In this document: in pieces, positions 49,697-58,829 of the stretch
How positions within the stretch are numbered: position 1 is the stretch's first letter
How the letters are laid out: each line of letters opens with the position of its first letter
Assembly: GCF_019966515.1 (NCBI RefSeq)
Contig: NZ_JAIMIB010000018.1
Coordinates: 40,059-104,058 of the forward strand
Length of the DNA stretch: 64,000 bases
From: Roseovarius aestuarii
Lineage (GTDB): Bacteria > Pseudomonadota > Alphaproteobacteria > Rhodobacterales > Rhodobacteraceae
Direction: 5' to 3'
Notes under the pieces: generated by a model
What the model saw: only the letters and a program-made list of their open reading frames with translations
The model's database searches: none
What the model was told of the DNA's origin: nothing
Position numbers and translations under genes: made by a program

Positions 49697-51415
49697 TCAA
49701 AAGGTGTAAACCCCTTCGAAAATCGGAACCGGCACCATTTCCAGATGAAGGTTAGAATAGGTTTTGTGACCAGGTAGCAGAAACAACGGCCAGTCGGCGC
49801 CTTCATCCAGCCTTAAACGAATTGGACCCGGCTTCAGCAAAAAGGGAACCCGCACCGGCCTGCCTTCCACCAGCAAGGTCGTTTGTACAGGCTTTCCTGT
49901 TTTGTCAAACAAACCGAACTCCTGTTCCAAAGGCACGTTGAATGTTACTTCTCGCGCGTTCGAAATACGTGCTCCCGGAACCTGAATGTTGGGAGAAATT
50001 CGAACATATGAATGTTCCAAAAGCGGCCTCAGTAGATCACTCAGATTCTGGGTTCTGTAACTGTCAATGATGAGATGCGGTGGCGCTGCACGCAATTTTG
50101 TCATCACGTCAGAGCGCTCCCCGTCTGAATTTGCGATGTGGACCTGCCTTGCGTCGAGCCATCTACGTTGGGATTCCCTGAAATTTGACAGCATCCCGAT
50201 CCCATCAAAATAGGTTTCGCCCGGGTCCAGCAGGCTTTCCGCCTGCCGCATAATCTCGAGCCCCGCCCGATTGTCATTTTCGATGTAAGATACGTTCCGG
50301 ATGAAGCTTACGAGGATTGCAACGGCCCACAGCATATAGATCAATTTGGTCCCCGTTTTATGGCCCTTCATGATATCCAGCGTAGCCGGTGCCCACAGAG
50401 TCAGGAATGGGATCACCATGATAAAGACATAAGGCCATGGCTGATTGTGACGGGCGATCAGAACAATCATCACCGAGGTAGAGATCAGCGCAATTTTCTG
50501 AGCCGGTATCAGCGTCCGCCACTTGTAAGCGCTGATCGCCAAGCCAAAGGCAGCGAGTAGATAGGGAATAAGATTTCGTCCAACCGTCTGCACATAAAAT
50601 GTTTCCAGTCCGGCATAGTAGGAATGACCGTTGGTGGCGACTTCCACGGGGCCTTTGAAAAGGGATGCAAAGATCGTGTGGGCTTCCCAACCGCCGAACA
50701 CAAAACAATATACAAGAACGGGTATCCCCCATCCTGCGATCAGGATCGCACCCTGATGAAGGGCGGCGATGAGGCCCCCCCTGGAGAGTGCCGCCACGCC
50801 CAGCCCAAGCCCGAGAGAAAAATTGAAATACACTGCCTTTTGCGTTGCAAGAAAGGACAGCCCGCTTAGGCACCCGGCAATCAGGATCGTTTTTCTGCGC
50901 TCAGTGTCGCGGGACACGACCCAATAGAGTGCGGCGGTTGCAAAAAACAGCGCCAAAGGTTCAGAGCGTGTTCGGAAAATCCGCTCGATGAAGGTCGAAA
51001 AACTCAAAACCAGCACGATGACCAGTAGCGCCTGCAGCCGGGTTTGCCCAAGCGCGCGTGCGATCGCGAATAAAAGCCCCAGTGTTCCGAAAGCCAGCAG
51101 CGCAGTTTGCAGGCGACCGAGCAATAGTGAGGAGGGTGCATCCCAGCCCAACCAATGAGCCGGTTTGTAAAAAACCGCGTAGCCCACGGCCTTTGCTGGC
51201 CAGATAGTGTCAAAAAAGCCGTCGCCGAGGTATTTGGACTGACCAAACTGCCAGAATTCGTCCATGACGAATTGGGTGTTGTACGCAAGTATCAGTAACA
51301 GACAAAGCTTGGCGCATAGCGCGACCGTAATTACCCAATGGAAGCGCGCCGACAAACCGTCAGCAGCGCCAGAACTGGTATATGCTGTGTTTGTAATATC
51401 CAAATTGCTACTCAA
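49697..51415 (-). CDS. GT-C type membrane glycosyltransferase (GT39-like)
   Basis: 572-aa polytopic membrane protein with about ten hydrophobic helices (first near 30-48, last near 365-385) and a soluble C-terminal domain of about 170 residues. The first periplasmic loop NTQFVMDEFWQFGQSKYLGDG carries the acidic pair expected of PMT/ArnT-type GT-C enzymes, which use polyprenyl-phosphate sugars. Start overlaps the radical SAM stop (ATGA at 51412-51415); it is the last gene of the five-gene operon. Donor and acceptor unknown; with the DPM1-like enzyme upstream it may add the sugar made by that enzyme to an outer lipid or polysaccharide. Confidence 0.8.
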   Translation of the reverse strand: MSSNLDITNTAYTSSGAADGLSARFHWVITVALCAKLCLLLILAYNTQFVMDEFWQFGQSKYLGDGFFDTIWPAKAVGYAVFYKPAHWLGWDAPSSLLLGRLQTALLAFGTLGLLFAIARALGQTRLQALLVIVLVLSFSTFIERIFRTRSEPLALFFATAALYWVVSRDTERRKTILIAGCLSGLSFLATQKAVYFNFSLGLGLGVAALSRGGLIAALHQGAILIAGWGIPVLVYCFVFGGWEAHTIFASLFKGPVEVATNGHSYYAGLETFYVQTVGRNLIPYLLAAFGLAISAYKWRTLIPAQKIALISTSVMIVLIARHNQPWPYVFIMVIPFLTLWAPATLDIMKGHKTGTKLIYMLWAVAILVSFIRNVSYIENDNRAGLEIMRQAESLLDPGETYFDGIGMLSNFRESQRRWLDARQVHIANSDGERSDVMTKLRAAPPHLIIDSYRTQNLSDLLRPLLEHSYVRISPNIQVPGARISNAREVTFNVPLEQEFGLFDKTGKPVQTTLLVEGRPVRVPFLLKPGPIRLRLDEGADWPLFLLPGHKTYSNLHLEMVPVPIFEGVYTF

Positions 51416-52989
51416 CTGGCGCGTTTTATCTGGCTGCTCTTTCCGTTGATCAACTCCATTCTACCGCGCGGTACTCTTGTTCGGGCGTTCCAGGCGTCGT
51501 CAATGTCGGTCTGCTTGGGGGGCAGGACGCTGGTCACGGCCTTGTCGCCACGCACAATCGAAATCAGGAAATTTCTGAACGCGTTGACCGATCTCAGACC
51601 CTCTTTAGGATTTGTCACGGCCTGTATCGCCTTTCGCACCATGTAACTGGGACGGAAGTGAAACTTACGCACTGCGTATTCGCAAAAATCTTCAAGATCT
51701 TTTGGCGACAGGCCCGGCAGATCCAGAACGCATCTGTGCCCGCCGTCAGGGTTCAGCCATTCATCGAAGTTTGTGGTCGCAAGATAGCCACCCTCTTCGG
51801 CCCAATCATAGGCACCGGTGCCGGGGTAGGGCATAACCGGGTAGAACTGCGCGCTGTCGGGATTAAGCTCTTTGGCGAGCCCAAGTGTCTTGGCAAGCGT
51901 TTCTTTCGTTTCCCCCGGAAACCCGACCATGAAACAACCATGGACGAGAATGCCTAGTTTCCGGCAATTTTCCATGAACTCTTTCTGGTGCTGCAGGGTT
52001 TGCCCTTTGCGCATGTTAATCAGCAGGGTCTGGTCACCCGATTCAAAACCAGTCGCACATTGACGGAGACCGGCTTCTTTCAGGGCTTTCAGTGTCTCGT
52101 AGTCGACATTGACACGAATGTTGGCGAACCATGGCAGCGTGATGCCCGCCTCTTTGACCAACCTGGCAATTTCCTGAGCGCGGGCTCGGTCCGAGGTGAA
52201 CGTATCGTCCTCAAAAACAATCTCCTGCACCTCAGGCATGTTGTCCTGAATCCATTTCATCTCGTTCACGACATCCTCGGCAGAGCGGCAGCGATAGCTG
52301 TGACCGTGCATCACCTGCGGATAGACGCAGAAAAAGCAACGCGCCTTACACCCGCGGCCGCCGATCAACATGACCATCGGTTGGTTTGCGATAGTGAAGA
52401 GATAGTTTTGAGGCGTCAGGAATTGCTTGTAGACGGGCGCGATCCAGGGCAGCGCATCCATATCGCTGATCAATTCTCGATTCTGGCTTCGCTCGGGGCC
52501 TGAAGCAGACCGCCAGGCTAATCCATCGACCGATGCGGTGGGTTGATCCTGTTCCAACGCTTCCGCAAGCTCGGAGATCGTGTAGTCATATTCACCAATT
52601 GCAACGAAATCCAACGCGCTGCTTTGGTTCAGCGCCGCCTCCCATTTTGCGGTCACGTGGGTTCCCGTGCAGCAGAAGCTGGCATTTGGCAGGGCGGCTT
52701 TAAACAGATCTACGGTTTCAAGGTCGTGGTTCACGCTGGGTGTCGACGTTTCGATCACAATCAGCCCGGCGTCGAATTCCTTGAGCCTTTCGATGGTATC
52801 CTGGCGCGAAAGCTCGTCGGCGGCACAATCCAACAGAAGGCAGTCGTGACCTCTGGACATTGCCAACGCAGTCGCGTGCGCTAACCAGTAGGGGTAATAT
52901 AGGGTTCCGGACTTAATTACGCCCGGGCTGCGCTGAGATCTGGAAAAGCGCCAGTCTCTGAGCGGCGGGTTTACGAAAGCGATGCGCAT
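51412..52989 (-). CDS. B12-binding radical SAM enzyme (HpnJ-like)
   Basis: 525-aa protein. Start at 52989 with AGGGAGCAACGCA upstream; it overlaps the end of the fusion gene by 19 bases. N-terminal B12-binding-like domain (1-150; YPYWLAHATALAMSRGHDCLLLDCAADE, then IVIETSTPSV), middle radical SAM barrel (190-400) with Cys motif CKARCFFC, and segments such as VFEDDTFTSDRARAQEIARLV, GFESGDQTLLINMRKGQT and VGFPGETKETL. The order and motifs resemble HpnJ, which acts in bacteriohopanetetrol cyclitol ether synthesis, but the neighbours here are glycosyltransferases, not hopanoid genes. Reaction on a sugar or lipid is likely; details unknown. Confidence 0.85.
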   Translation of the reverse strand: MRIAFVNPPLRDWRFSRSQRSPGVIKSGTLYYPYWLAHATALAMSRGHDCLLLDCAADELSRQDTIERLKEFDAGLIVIETSTPSVNHDLETVDLFKAALPNASFCCTGTHVTAKWEAALNQSSALDFVAIGEYDYTISELAEALEQDQPTASVDGLAWRSASGPERSQNRELISDMDALPWIAPVYKQFLTPQNYLFTIANQPMVMLIGGRGCKARCFFCVYPQVMHGHSYRCRSAEDVVNEMKWIQDNMPEVQEIVFEDDTFTSDRARAQEIARLVKEAGITLPWFANIRVNVDYETLKALKEAGLRQCATGFESGDQTLLINMRKGQTLQHQKEFMENCRKLGILVHGCFMVGFPGETKETLAKTLGLAKELNPDSAQFYPVMPYPGTGAYDWAEEGGYLATTNFDEWLNPDGGHRCVLDLPGLSPKDLEDFCEYAVRKFHFRPSYMVRKAIQAVTNPKEGLRSVNAFRNFLISIVRGDKAVTSVLPPKQTDIDDAWNARTRVPRGRMELINGKSSQIKRAS

Positions 52990-55136
52990 TGCGTTGCTCC
53001 CTCTTTCTGTACGGGTTTCCGTGTTGACTCTATGCGCAACAGCCATTGTTCCAGCACATGATAACCATCGTTCAAAGCGTCAATTTGTGTCGTGCGCGCA
53101 GAGGAAGCATCGCTGACATGTTCCGGCGACCGGCCAAGCTTTTTCAGCACTTCATCCGCCCAGCACGGATCATCCAGTTCGACGACCTGATCATCAAATC
53201 CGGCTTGGTGGCAAAAGGCGCGAACCTTCGCGGCGTAGTTGAGGGCAACAAACCGCGTGTTGCAATTTGAGGCAAAAATCACTGGATGTAGCCGCATCGA
53301 GATGAGCGCTGACGACGCTGCAATGTGGCCCTGCACCTGCGAAGGACTGAGGTGTTCGGTTTCGATACACTCGATGCTGTTACCCGTCCTCAGGATGATC
53401 TGCTCGGCGAATACCCGATCTTCCGGGTTCATCGTCGGCAGCATCGCCAATTCATACCCGTCTGCGATCAGTCGAGTCACCAGCTTGGTCCAGTTCTGAA
53501 AGCTCTCGTCAATCTTGGCCTGATCCAAAGCGTATATGTTTTCGAAATTCGCCCATGCGCATGGCGAGATCAGTATGCGGTTCTTGGATGTCGCGACCGA
53601 TGAGGTTGGCAGAAGAAGCGCAGGATCGGCAGCAGTGCTTGCGTGTTGCAAGCCGCAATCACGCAGCAACTTCGTCGAGGCATCGTCGCGGGTGACAACG
53701 AGCGACCCGTGGCCCAATGCCCGTCGCGTCAACCACCGTGACAGGCCCCGCCGCAACGGTCCGACGCCGATACAAAACACGCCGACGCGTGTGCGAAAAA
53801 CCCGCGCGAAGGCAAACAGTGAACAGATGACAATATGCTTTGGTAGACTCAGATCATGAAGCCACTGCCCGCCCGAGATGAATATTCCTTGAAATCCGGA
53901 AAACACTAGCAGGCTGCGCATTGCATCGGACACAAGATCGAGAGGTCGAACCGACCGCGAGGTGCGCGCGGGTGCCAGCGCGTCCAGAATGACGCGCTCC
54001 CGCGCGTTTTTACAGGCCGGTAAGGGGCGGACGTCAAGCCCGCTGGGTCCGAACGCGATCAGATAAGGATCTATCATGCAGTCCGGCCGCGACAGGAGTT
54101 TTTCCATGCGGTCGGAAACGGCACACAGGATCGCCTCATCGCCTTTGTTGCCTGCATTTTTCAAGGCTACCATCCCAACGCGATAGCGTTTGCGGCATGC
54201 TTCCCGGTTGTCGCCTCGCTTAATGAGCCCGACAATCTGACCTAACCCGTAAGGCAGATGCGTGGCTGAAAACAAGACCGTTAGTCGTATCCAGAGTGAA
54301 GGCCGCCTGGCCTTAAGGCACAAAGCCAACGAAACCGCAGCGATGCAAATCAGATAGAAGGGCAGGAGTAGAATAGCCAGCGGAGGGATGAGAAAAACCG
54401 GTGACCAGGCATTCGGATGGCGCCTGATCAGCCATGTCCTGCCCTTTCCATAGGCATACATGTTCTTTGCCCAACTATGCAGGTCGGCGCGTTGATGGTG
54501 CACGACAACCGCATCCGGGATCGCAACCAGCGAATGCCCCATGTCACGCAACCGGCGCGACAGATCCTCGTCCTCGCCCATACGGGCAAAACGGGGATCA
54601 AAACCGCCAACCTGTTCAAGCGTGGTTTTGCTATAAAGTATATTGAGAGTTGGAATATGCGGCACAACCGCCTCAGTCGACGGAACTTGCCCTTGCAGCG
54701 ACCCGCGCGAACCCAAATGAGACGCCAACATTATCGCCAGCGCATCGTAATGACTACTTTGGCCGGCTGGTGGTTTGTTACCTCCGCCCACGGCTGCCAC
54801 ATCAAGCTTTGCAGCCGCAGCCAGCAGGTTTTCGAGCCAAGCGGGAGGCGCTTCGCAATCGGCATCCAGAAACGCAACAAATTCCGTTTCTGCCGATTGC
54901 CATCCCACGTTTCGGTTCTTGCTGATCGAGCGCGTTGGACTGGAGATGACGTCCAGCCCCGGATAGGCGTTCTTGGCAATTTCGACCGTGGCGTCCGTTG
55001 ATCCGTCATCAACCAGAATGACTTTGGTCGGGGGGTGGCTCTGGCGATTGAGCGACCCCATGCAAATTCCGATCGTATGTTCGGCATTTCGGGCAACGAC
55101 CACAATGGTCGCTTGCGACTGCAATGGTTCCGTCAT
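52971..55136 (-). CDS. GT2 glycosyltransferase fused to polysaccharide pyruvyltransferase domain
   Basis: 721-aa two-domain protein. Residues 1-310: GT-A family 2 transferase (ATIVVVARNAEHTIGICMGSLNRQ, VDDGSTDATV, FLDADCEAPPAW with the DxD, GGFDPRFARMGEDEDLSRRL) followed by hydrophobic helices near 255-310. Residues about 325-700: polysaccharide pyruvyl transferase-like (VGMVALKNAGNKGDEAILCAVSDRM, IFISGGQWLHDLS, VFCIGVGPLRRGLSRWLTRRAL, RDDASTKLLRDCG, MRLHPVIFASNC). It would add a sugar and then a pyruvate ketal or similar group. Coupled to the upstream flippase-like gene by ATGA. Confidence 0.86.
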   Translation of the reverse strand: MTEPLQSQATIVVVARNAEHTIGICMGSLNRQSHPPTKVILVDDGSTDATVEIAKNAYPGLDVISSPTRSISKNRNVGWQSAETEFVAFLDADCEAPPAWLENLLAAAAKLDVAAVGGGNKPPAGQSSHYDALAIMLASHLGSRGSLQGQVPSTEAVVPHIPTLNILYSKTTLEQVGGFDPRFARMGEDEDLSRRLRDMGHSLVAIPDAVVVHHQRADLHSWAKNMYAYGKGRTWLIRRHPNAWSPVFLIPPLAILLLPFYLICIAAVSLALCLKARRPSLWIRLTVLFSATHLPYGLGQIVGLIKRGDNREACRKRYRVGMVALKNAGNKGDEAILCAVSDRMEKLLSRPDCMIDPYLIAFGPSGLDVRPLPACKNARERVILDALAPARTSRSVRPLDLVSDAMRSLLVFSGFQGIFISGGQWLHDLSLPKHIVICSLFAFARVFRTRVGVFCIGVGPLRRGLSRWLTRRALGHGSLVVTRDDASTKLLRDCGLQHASTAADPALLLPTSSVATSKNRILISPCAWANFENIYALDQAKIDESFQNWTKLVTRLIADGYELAMLPTMNPEDRVFAEQIILRTGNSIECIETEHLSPSQVQGHIAASSALISMRLHPVIFASNCNTRFVALNYAAKVRAFCHQAGFDDQVVELDDPCWADEVLKKLGRSPEHVSDASSARTTQIDALNDGYHVLEQWLLRIESTRKPVQKEGATQCASLS

Positions 55137-56083
55137 GCCATTGCCTTTCGTGCCGAAAATACCGGGGCCATCAAAAGAGGGGTTACGATAATCATGCTGG
55201 TCAATCCCATGACGCGCAGCGCCAGTGCGAATTCCAAAGGTTTTTCAAATCCGTAACCCAAGAAGGCTAACACGCCTGACCAGCCCCATTCTTGCAGTCC
55301 AAGATTTCCTGGCGTGAACGCTGCAAGCTGCGTCGTCTGAACAATTGTAAAGCCTTGTGCCGCGTCCAGTGACGATATCGAATAGCCAAGGGCGATCACG
55401 ATCAGCGGGGCCCTTGCAAGCATTACCAAGTATCGCAGGACCGACAACCCGTAGAGCGCCGACACAGTTGGCCCAGAACATATTCGCGCGATGCCACAAT
55501 CGTCTAGCAGGGCCTCGTGCCCGGAAAGCTTGGGGTGAAGCTGACGCAAAACGGGGATGATATGGTTTAAGCGGGTTGAAGCCAGCATGCCGAGTACGAC
55601 AAAAAGAGTCACAAACAAAACCCATGTCAACGCTCCGCCGCCCACAATCCAGGTGATCAGAGTTCCGATGGCGATGCACATCAACACAACAACGTCAAAG
55701 AGTTGTTCAAATACCGAACTGCCTGCACCGCGCGTGATGGGAATACCGTGAAACCTACGGCCCGCCCAACCCCTGACCACAACCGAAGATACATAGGTGG
55801 TCAAGAGCTGCGACAGCAGTGCCGAAGCTGATGAGCATGTCAAAAAAAACGAAAACCCCGGGGGGCTTGTTTCAGGCGTTAGCTGGTTTACGACTATTCG
55901 CCACTTGATCGCCGATATAGTGATCTGAATACCTGTCAGCACAATAAAGCATAACAGCAGCCAATGAGGCGCTTCGATCAATCGATGCAGCAAATTGCGC
56001 AGATCCAGACCGCTCCAGACGACGGCGCAGATCACCAGGATTAGTGACAGAAGCAGAAACATACCTGATCGCAGGAACATCAT
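55133..56083 (-). CDS. UPF0104 / lysylphosphatidylglycerol synthase TM-like protein
   Basis: 316-aa polytopic membrane protein with about eight helices and the core SASALLSQLLTTYVSSVVVRGWAGRRFHGIP, then TTQLAAFTPGNLGLQEWGWSG, which is the conserved PGxxGxxE region of UPF0104/LPG synthase membrane domains. Members of this group act in lipid flipping or glycolipid synthesis. Overlaps both neighbours by four bases in the operon. Likely to move or help polymerise the lipid-linked product. Confidence 0.84.
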   Translation of the reverse strand: MMFLRSGMFLLLSLILVICAVVWSGLDLRNLLHRLIEAPHWLLLCFIVLTGIQITISAIKWRIVVNQLTPETSPPGFSFFLTCSSASALLSQLLTTYVSSVVVRGWAGRRFHGIPITRGAGSSVFEQLFDVVVLMCIAIGTLITWIVGGGALTWVLFVTLFVVLGMLASTRLNHIIPVLRQLHPKLSGHEALLDDCGIARICSGPTVSALYGLSVLRYLVMLARAPLIVIALGYSISSLDAAQGFTIVQTTQLAAFTPGNLGLQEWGWSGVLAFLGYGFEKPLEFALALRVMGLTSMIIVTPLLMAPVFSARKAMA

Positions 56084-57327
56084 GCCGGCTGATTGAGCGG
56101 TGGAATGGCAGGGCTGGGTGTCTGGCTCTCGAATTCGGGTAAGACGGCAGAGTGGCGTGACCTGTTCCCGGCGATCATGGAAAGAAGAAAACCTGAGAAA
56201 AATACCTGCACACCAATGATGATCATGGTGAATGCGGCGATCAGAGTGCGTATCTCATTCAACGCCGCGAAATTTGAATTGATCCAGCCTGTGGTGACTG
56301 TGCCGGCCCAAAACAAACCAACTAGGGTCAATGAAGCGCCCGCGAGCATCCAGTACTGAAGCCGGGAAAAACCAAGCCAATATCGCGCTCTTTCCGTTGG
56401 TACCAGTAAACCGTCACGAAAACTGCCCATCAGCGCAGCCATCCAAAACACGATCGCCTGAGTGGCCAGGATCATCGATGCACTGGCAACGACCGCCCAG
56501 TGATCACCAAATCTGTAGCCGCCAATCCAGACCATTTCTGCATCACCGCCAAGTTGCAGCATTACGGTGATGGCGAAACCAACGGAAAATAGAAACAGAG
56601 CGGGTGCCAGGAACAGCCAGGTCGGGCTGAGCAAAAGCATATAGACCAGATGCCTCAAACCATCGCGCCAAGGGTTCAGATGAGGAGCGCGGCCACGCCG
56701 GTCGGGCGAAAGCGTTACCGGCACCTCGGCAATGGAAAACTGTTGCAACACCGATTTCAGGAGCATCTCAGATGCGAATTCCATGCCCGTGGATGAGAGA
56801 CTGAGCTGGTCCAACGCATCTTTCTTGATGGCACGAAGACCGCAATGCGCATCTCCTATCTTCGTACGGAACAGAAAACGAAGCACGCCCGAAAGGGCGG
56901 GGTTACCTATATAACGGTTCTTCCAGGGCATTGCGCCTGGCTTGATCTCTCCACGAAACCGGTTCCCCATGCATAGATCAGCGCCATCCATGAGGCACTT
57001 GATCATGGGAACAGCTTCAACAAAGTCATAAGAACAGTCGCTATCTCCCATGACCAGATAAGAGGCATTGGTCGCGGAAAATCCGCCAATCAGTGCCGCC
57101 CCGTAGCCGCGTTGAGATATGTTGACCACCCGGGCGCCAGCCTCTTCCGCGATTTCCTGGCTTCCATCCGTGCTGCCGTTGTCAGCGACAATGACTTCAC
57201 CTGCCAACTGGTATTGGTCTGCAAGCATCCGCAATGCATCGTGCGCTCGATTGACGCAAGATGAAATTGTCGCCGCCTCATTCAGACAGGGCATGACGAT
57301 AGCAACCGAGTTCTCGCGCGGTACCAT
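56080..57327 (-). CDS. Membrane glycosyltransferase family 2 (DPM1/GtrB-like)
   Basis: 415-aa protein. The start at 57327 is an ATG preceded by GGGAG; a TTG at 57345 is an alternative. GT2 domain 1-230: IVMPCLNEAATISSCVNRAHDAL, VADNGSTDGSQEIAE, VMGDSDCSYDF, GNRFRGEIKPGAMPWKNR, then DAHCGLRAIKKDAL. Membrane helices near 235-265, 280-300, 325-345 and 365-385. Such enzymes make polyprenyl-phosphate sugars. First gene of the five-gene operon, supplying the sugar donor for the GT-C protein at its end, as a working guess. Confidence 0.86.
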   Translation of the reverse strand: MVPRENSVAIVMPCLNEAATISSCVNRAHDALRMLADQYQLAGEVIVADNGSTDGSQEIAEEAGARVVNISQRGYGAALIGGFSATNASYLVMGDSDCSYDFVEAVPMIKCLMDGADLCMGNRFRGEIKPGAMPWKNRYIGNPALSGVLRFLFRTKIGDAHCGLRAIKKDALDQLSLSSTGMEFASEMLLKSVLQQFSIAEVPVTLSPDRRGRAPHLNPWRDGLRHLVYMLLLSPTWLFLAPALFLFSVGFAITVMLQLGGDAEMVWIGGYRFGDHWAVVASASMILATQAIVFWMAALMGSFRDGLLVPTERARYWLGFSRLQYWMLAGASLTLVGLFWAGTVTTGWINSNFAALNEIRTLIAAFTMIIIGVQVFFSGFLLSMIAGNRSRHSAVLPEFESQTPSPAIPPLNQPA

Positions 57328-57545
57328 GGTTCTGAAGGCTCCCAATAGCCGATCGCTTTTTCAACAATGAAGACATAACAAAGGAATAGTGTCTAAATCG
57401 TGACCACAAGCTGGCCATAGGCGGTTAATTCATCCAAGGAAATCTTCACGTTTCTAAAATCAGAAAGAGTGAGTTTGATATATTCCACAGCGAACAGGGT
57501 GTAAGCTAGTCAGACTGACCGGTCAGCGTAACAATACCCGGGCAG

Positions 57546-57800
57546 GCACTGTCAGATTAAGCCGGCATGAGGCTAATCATGCGGTTTCGTAACTTCACCG
57601 AATGACGAAACGCTCCGCATCCCGCTATTTCAAAACCAGCACCGAGATCATTCGTCTGGTGGTAGTGATGTATGTTCGGTTTCCGCTGTCGCCTGCGCAA
57701 AGTCGAAAACTTACTGCATGAGCGCGGCATCGACGTCAGCTATGAAACTACTCGATTCTTCGAGCGCCATCTCTGGTCAATGACTGCACAGTGGATGCGG
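57546..57800 (+). mobile_element. IS6-family transposase remnant
   Basis: From the ATG at 57602 the frame reads as the start of an IS6-type transposase: IIRLVVVMYVRFPLS and, after a +1 shift from an extra C near 57691, LRKVENLLHERGIDVSYETTRF. This is the MYVRFPLSLRNVEDLLxERGIDISHETVRxW signature. The frame then leaves the family and ends. GGCACTGTCAG at 57546 resembles the IS6 terminal inverted repeat. So one end with a broken, frameshifted gene is present; no other end was found. Confidence 0.8.
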
Positions 57801-57939
57801 CGTGCATGTAGCGTTGAACTATAGCCACGTCTTTACGGGATCCAAACCGATACGGCCAAAACGACATCAAAAACCGGTAATTTCGAATTTGAATAAAATT
57901 GCGATCCGTTTCGGGGTCAATGTTTTTCGCATCTTTAAC

Positions 57940-57965
57940 CGTTGCGTCATATGCCTGATGCAACG
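57940..57965. promoter_or_regulatory. Inverted repeat upstream of the FecR-domain gene
   Basis: CGTTGCGTC and GATGCAACG form 9-bp arms with one mismatch around 8 bases, ending 20 bases before the ATG at 57986. It could be an operator or a hairpin near the ribosome site. AAGAG is the only Shine-Dalgarno-like sequence. Confidence 0.4.
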
Positions 57966-57985
57966 TCAAAAAAAGAGTTTGCCCG

Positions 57986-58750
57986 ATGCGCCTTCTTAAC
58001 GCACTTATCGCCGTGTTTTTTTTGTTTGCAGTACCCGTCCATGCATCTAGCTGGTTGGTTCAAAAGGTGTCCAATGTTGTCGAGGTCTCGATTGACGGGC
58101 GAACTTGGAACCGAGTGACTGCAGGAACCGAGCTTCCCAACGCAAGCTGGCTCCGAACCGGCCCGCGGGGACGTGTCATTTTGACCCGGAACGACGAAAG
58201 CATCGTCTATCGTGCGAACACACTTGCGGCCATTTCGGTTTCGCAGAAGTCGGGCCGAAAAACGCTCGTCACTCAGCAGCGTGGTTCGGTGCTTCTCTCT
58301 GTGAGGAAACGACGGACCCAGCACACGAGTGTCGTGACGCCCCACCTCGCAGCCGTGGTCAAGGGCACCGTGTTCGAGGTCTCCGTCACACCGCAGGTTT
58401 CGAATGTCCGCGTGGATACCGGGCTTGTTACCGTTAGCAATGACCATGGTTCCGTGGCTGTCTACGCGGGAAATCAGGCAAGCGCAGGGACCGGAGCGCA
58501 AGGTCCGTCAGCCGGCGCCGCGGCTGGAGCCAGCGGTGCCGGGCAAGGCAGTAGCGCCAGCGGGAACAGCAATGGCAACGGGAACGGGAACGGGAACGGC
58601 GGTGGGAACGGCAATGGCAACGGCAACGGCAACGGTAATGGCAACGGCAACGGCAACGGTAATGGCAACGGCAACGGCAACGGCAACGGTAATGGCAACG
58701 GCAACGGTAATGGCAACGGCAACGGTAATGGCAACGGGAATGGGCGGTAG
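57986..58750 (+). CDS. Exported FecR-domain protein with (Gly-Asn)n tail
   Basis: 254-aa protein: signal peptide to about residue 20 (VPVHASS), FecR domain about 25-150 (VVEVSIDGRTWNRVTAGTELPNASWLRTGPRGRVILTRNDESIVYRANT, split segments; SVVTPHLAAVVKGTVFEVSV), an Ala/Gly/Ser linker about 160-190, and a low-complexity tail of alternating Gly and Asn from about residue 194 to the end. FecR-like periplasmic domains often pair with CHASE2-type sensors, and such a gene follows here. The tail may be a flexible or cell-wall/glycan-facing spacer. It is expected to be secreted or periplasmic. Confidence 0.83.
   Translation: MRLLNALIAVFFLFAVPVHASSWLVQKVSNVVEVSIDGRTWNRVTAGTELPNASWLRTGPRGRVILTRNDESIVYRANTLAAISVSQKSGRKTLVTQQRGSVLLSVRKRRTQHTSVVTPHLAAVVKGTVFEVSVTPQVSNVRVDTGLVTVSNDHGSVAVYAGNQASAGTGAQGPSAGAAAGASGAGQGSSASGNSNGNGNGNGNGGGNGNGNGNGNGNGNGNGNGNGNGNGNGNGNGNGNGNGNGNGNGNGNGR
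58564..58747 (+). repeat. Hexanucleotide tandem repeat encoding Gly-Asn
   Basis: About 30 copies of a 6-base unit, mostly GGCAAC, with GGTAAT and GGGAAC variants. GGTAAT units recur at intervals of 18, 24 or 30 bases, giving a higher-order pattern. In-frame unit gain or loss would change only the tail length. Confidence 0.92.
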
Positions 58751-58829
58751 CGAGTTTTGATGTCAATATGCTGCTGGTCTGGCCGACCTCGAAGCACACC
58801 TTGAAGATATCGCTCCATTAGGAATCAGC

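Larger units (their letters stand above)
57328..57985. other. Intergenic region with a decayed transposase
   Basis: Between the start of the glycolipid operon (minus) and the FecR gene (plus). It holds the IS6-like remnant listed separately, an AT-rich stretch on either side, and an inverted repeat close to the FecR start. No other gene is seen; minus-strand frames at 57748-57969 and 57947-58501 are antisense or spacer. Confidence 0.5.
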
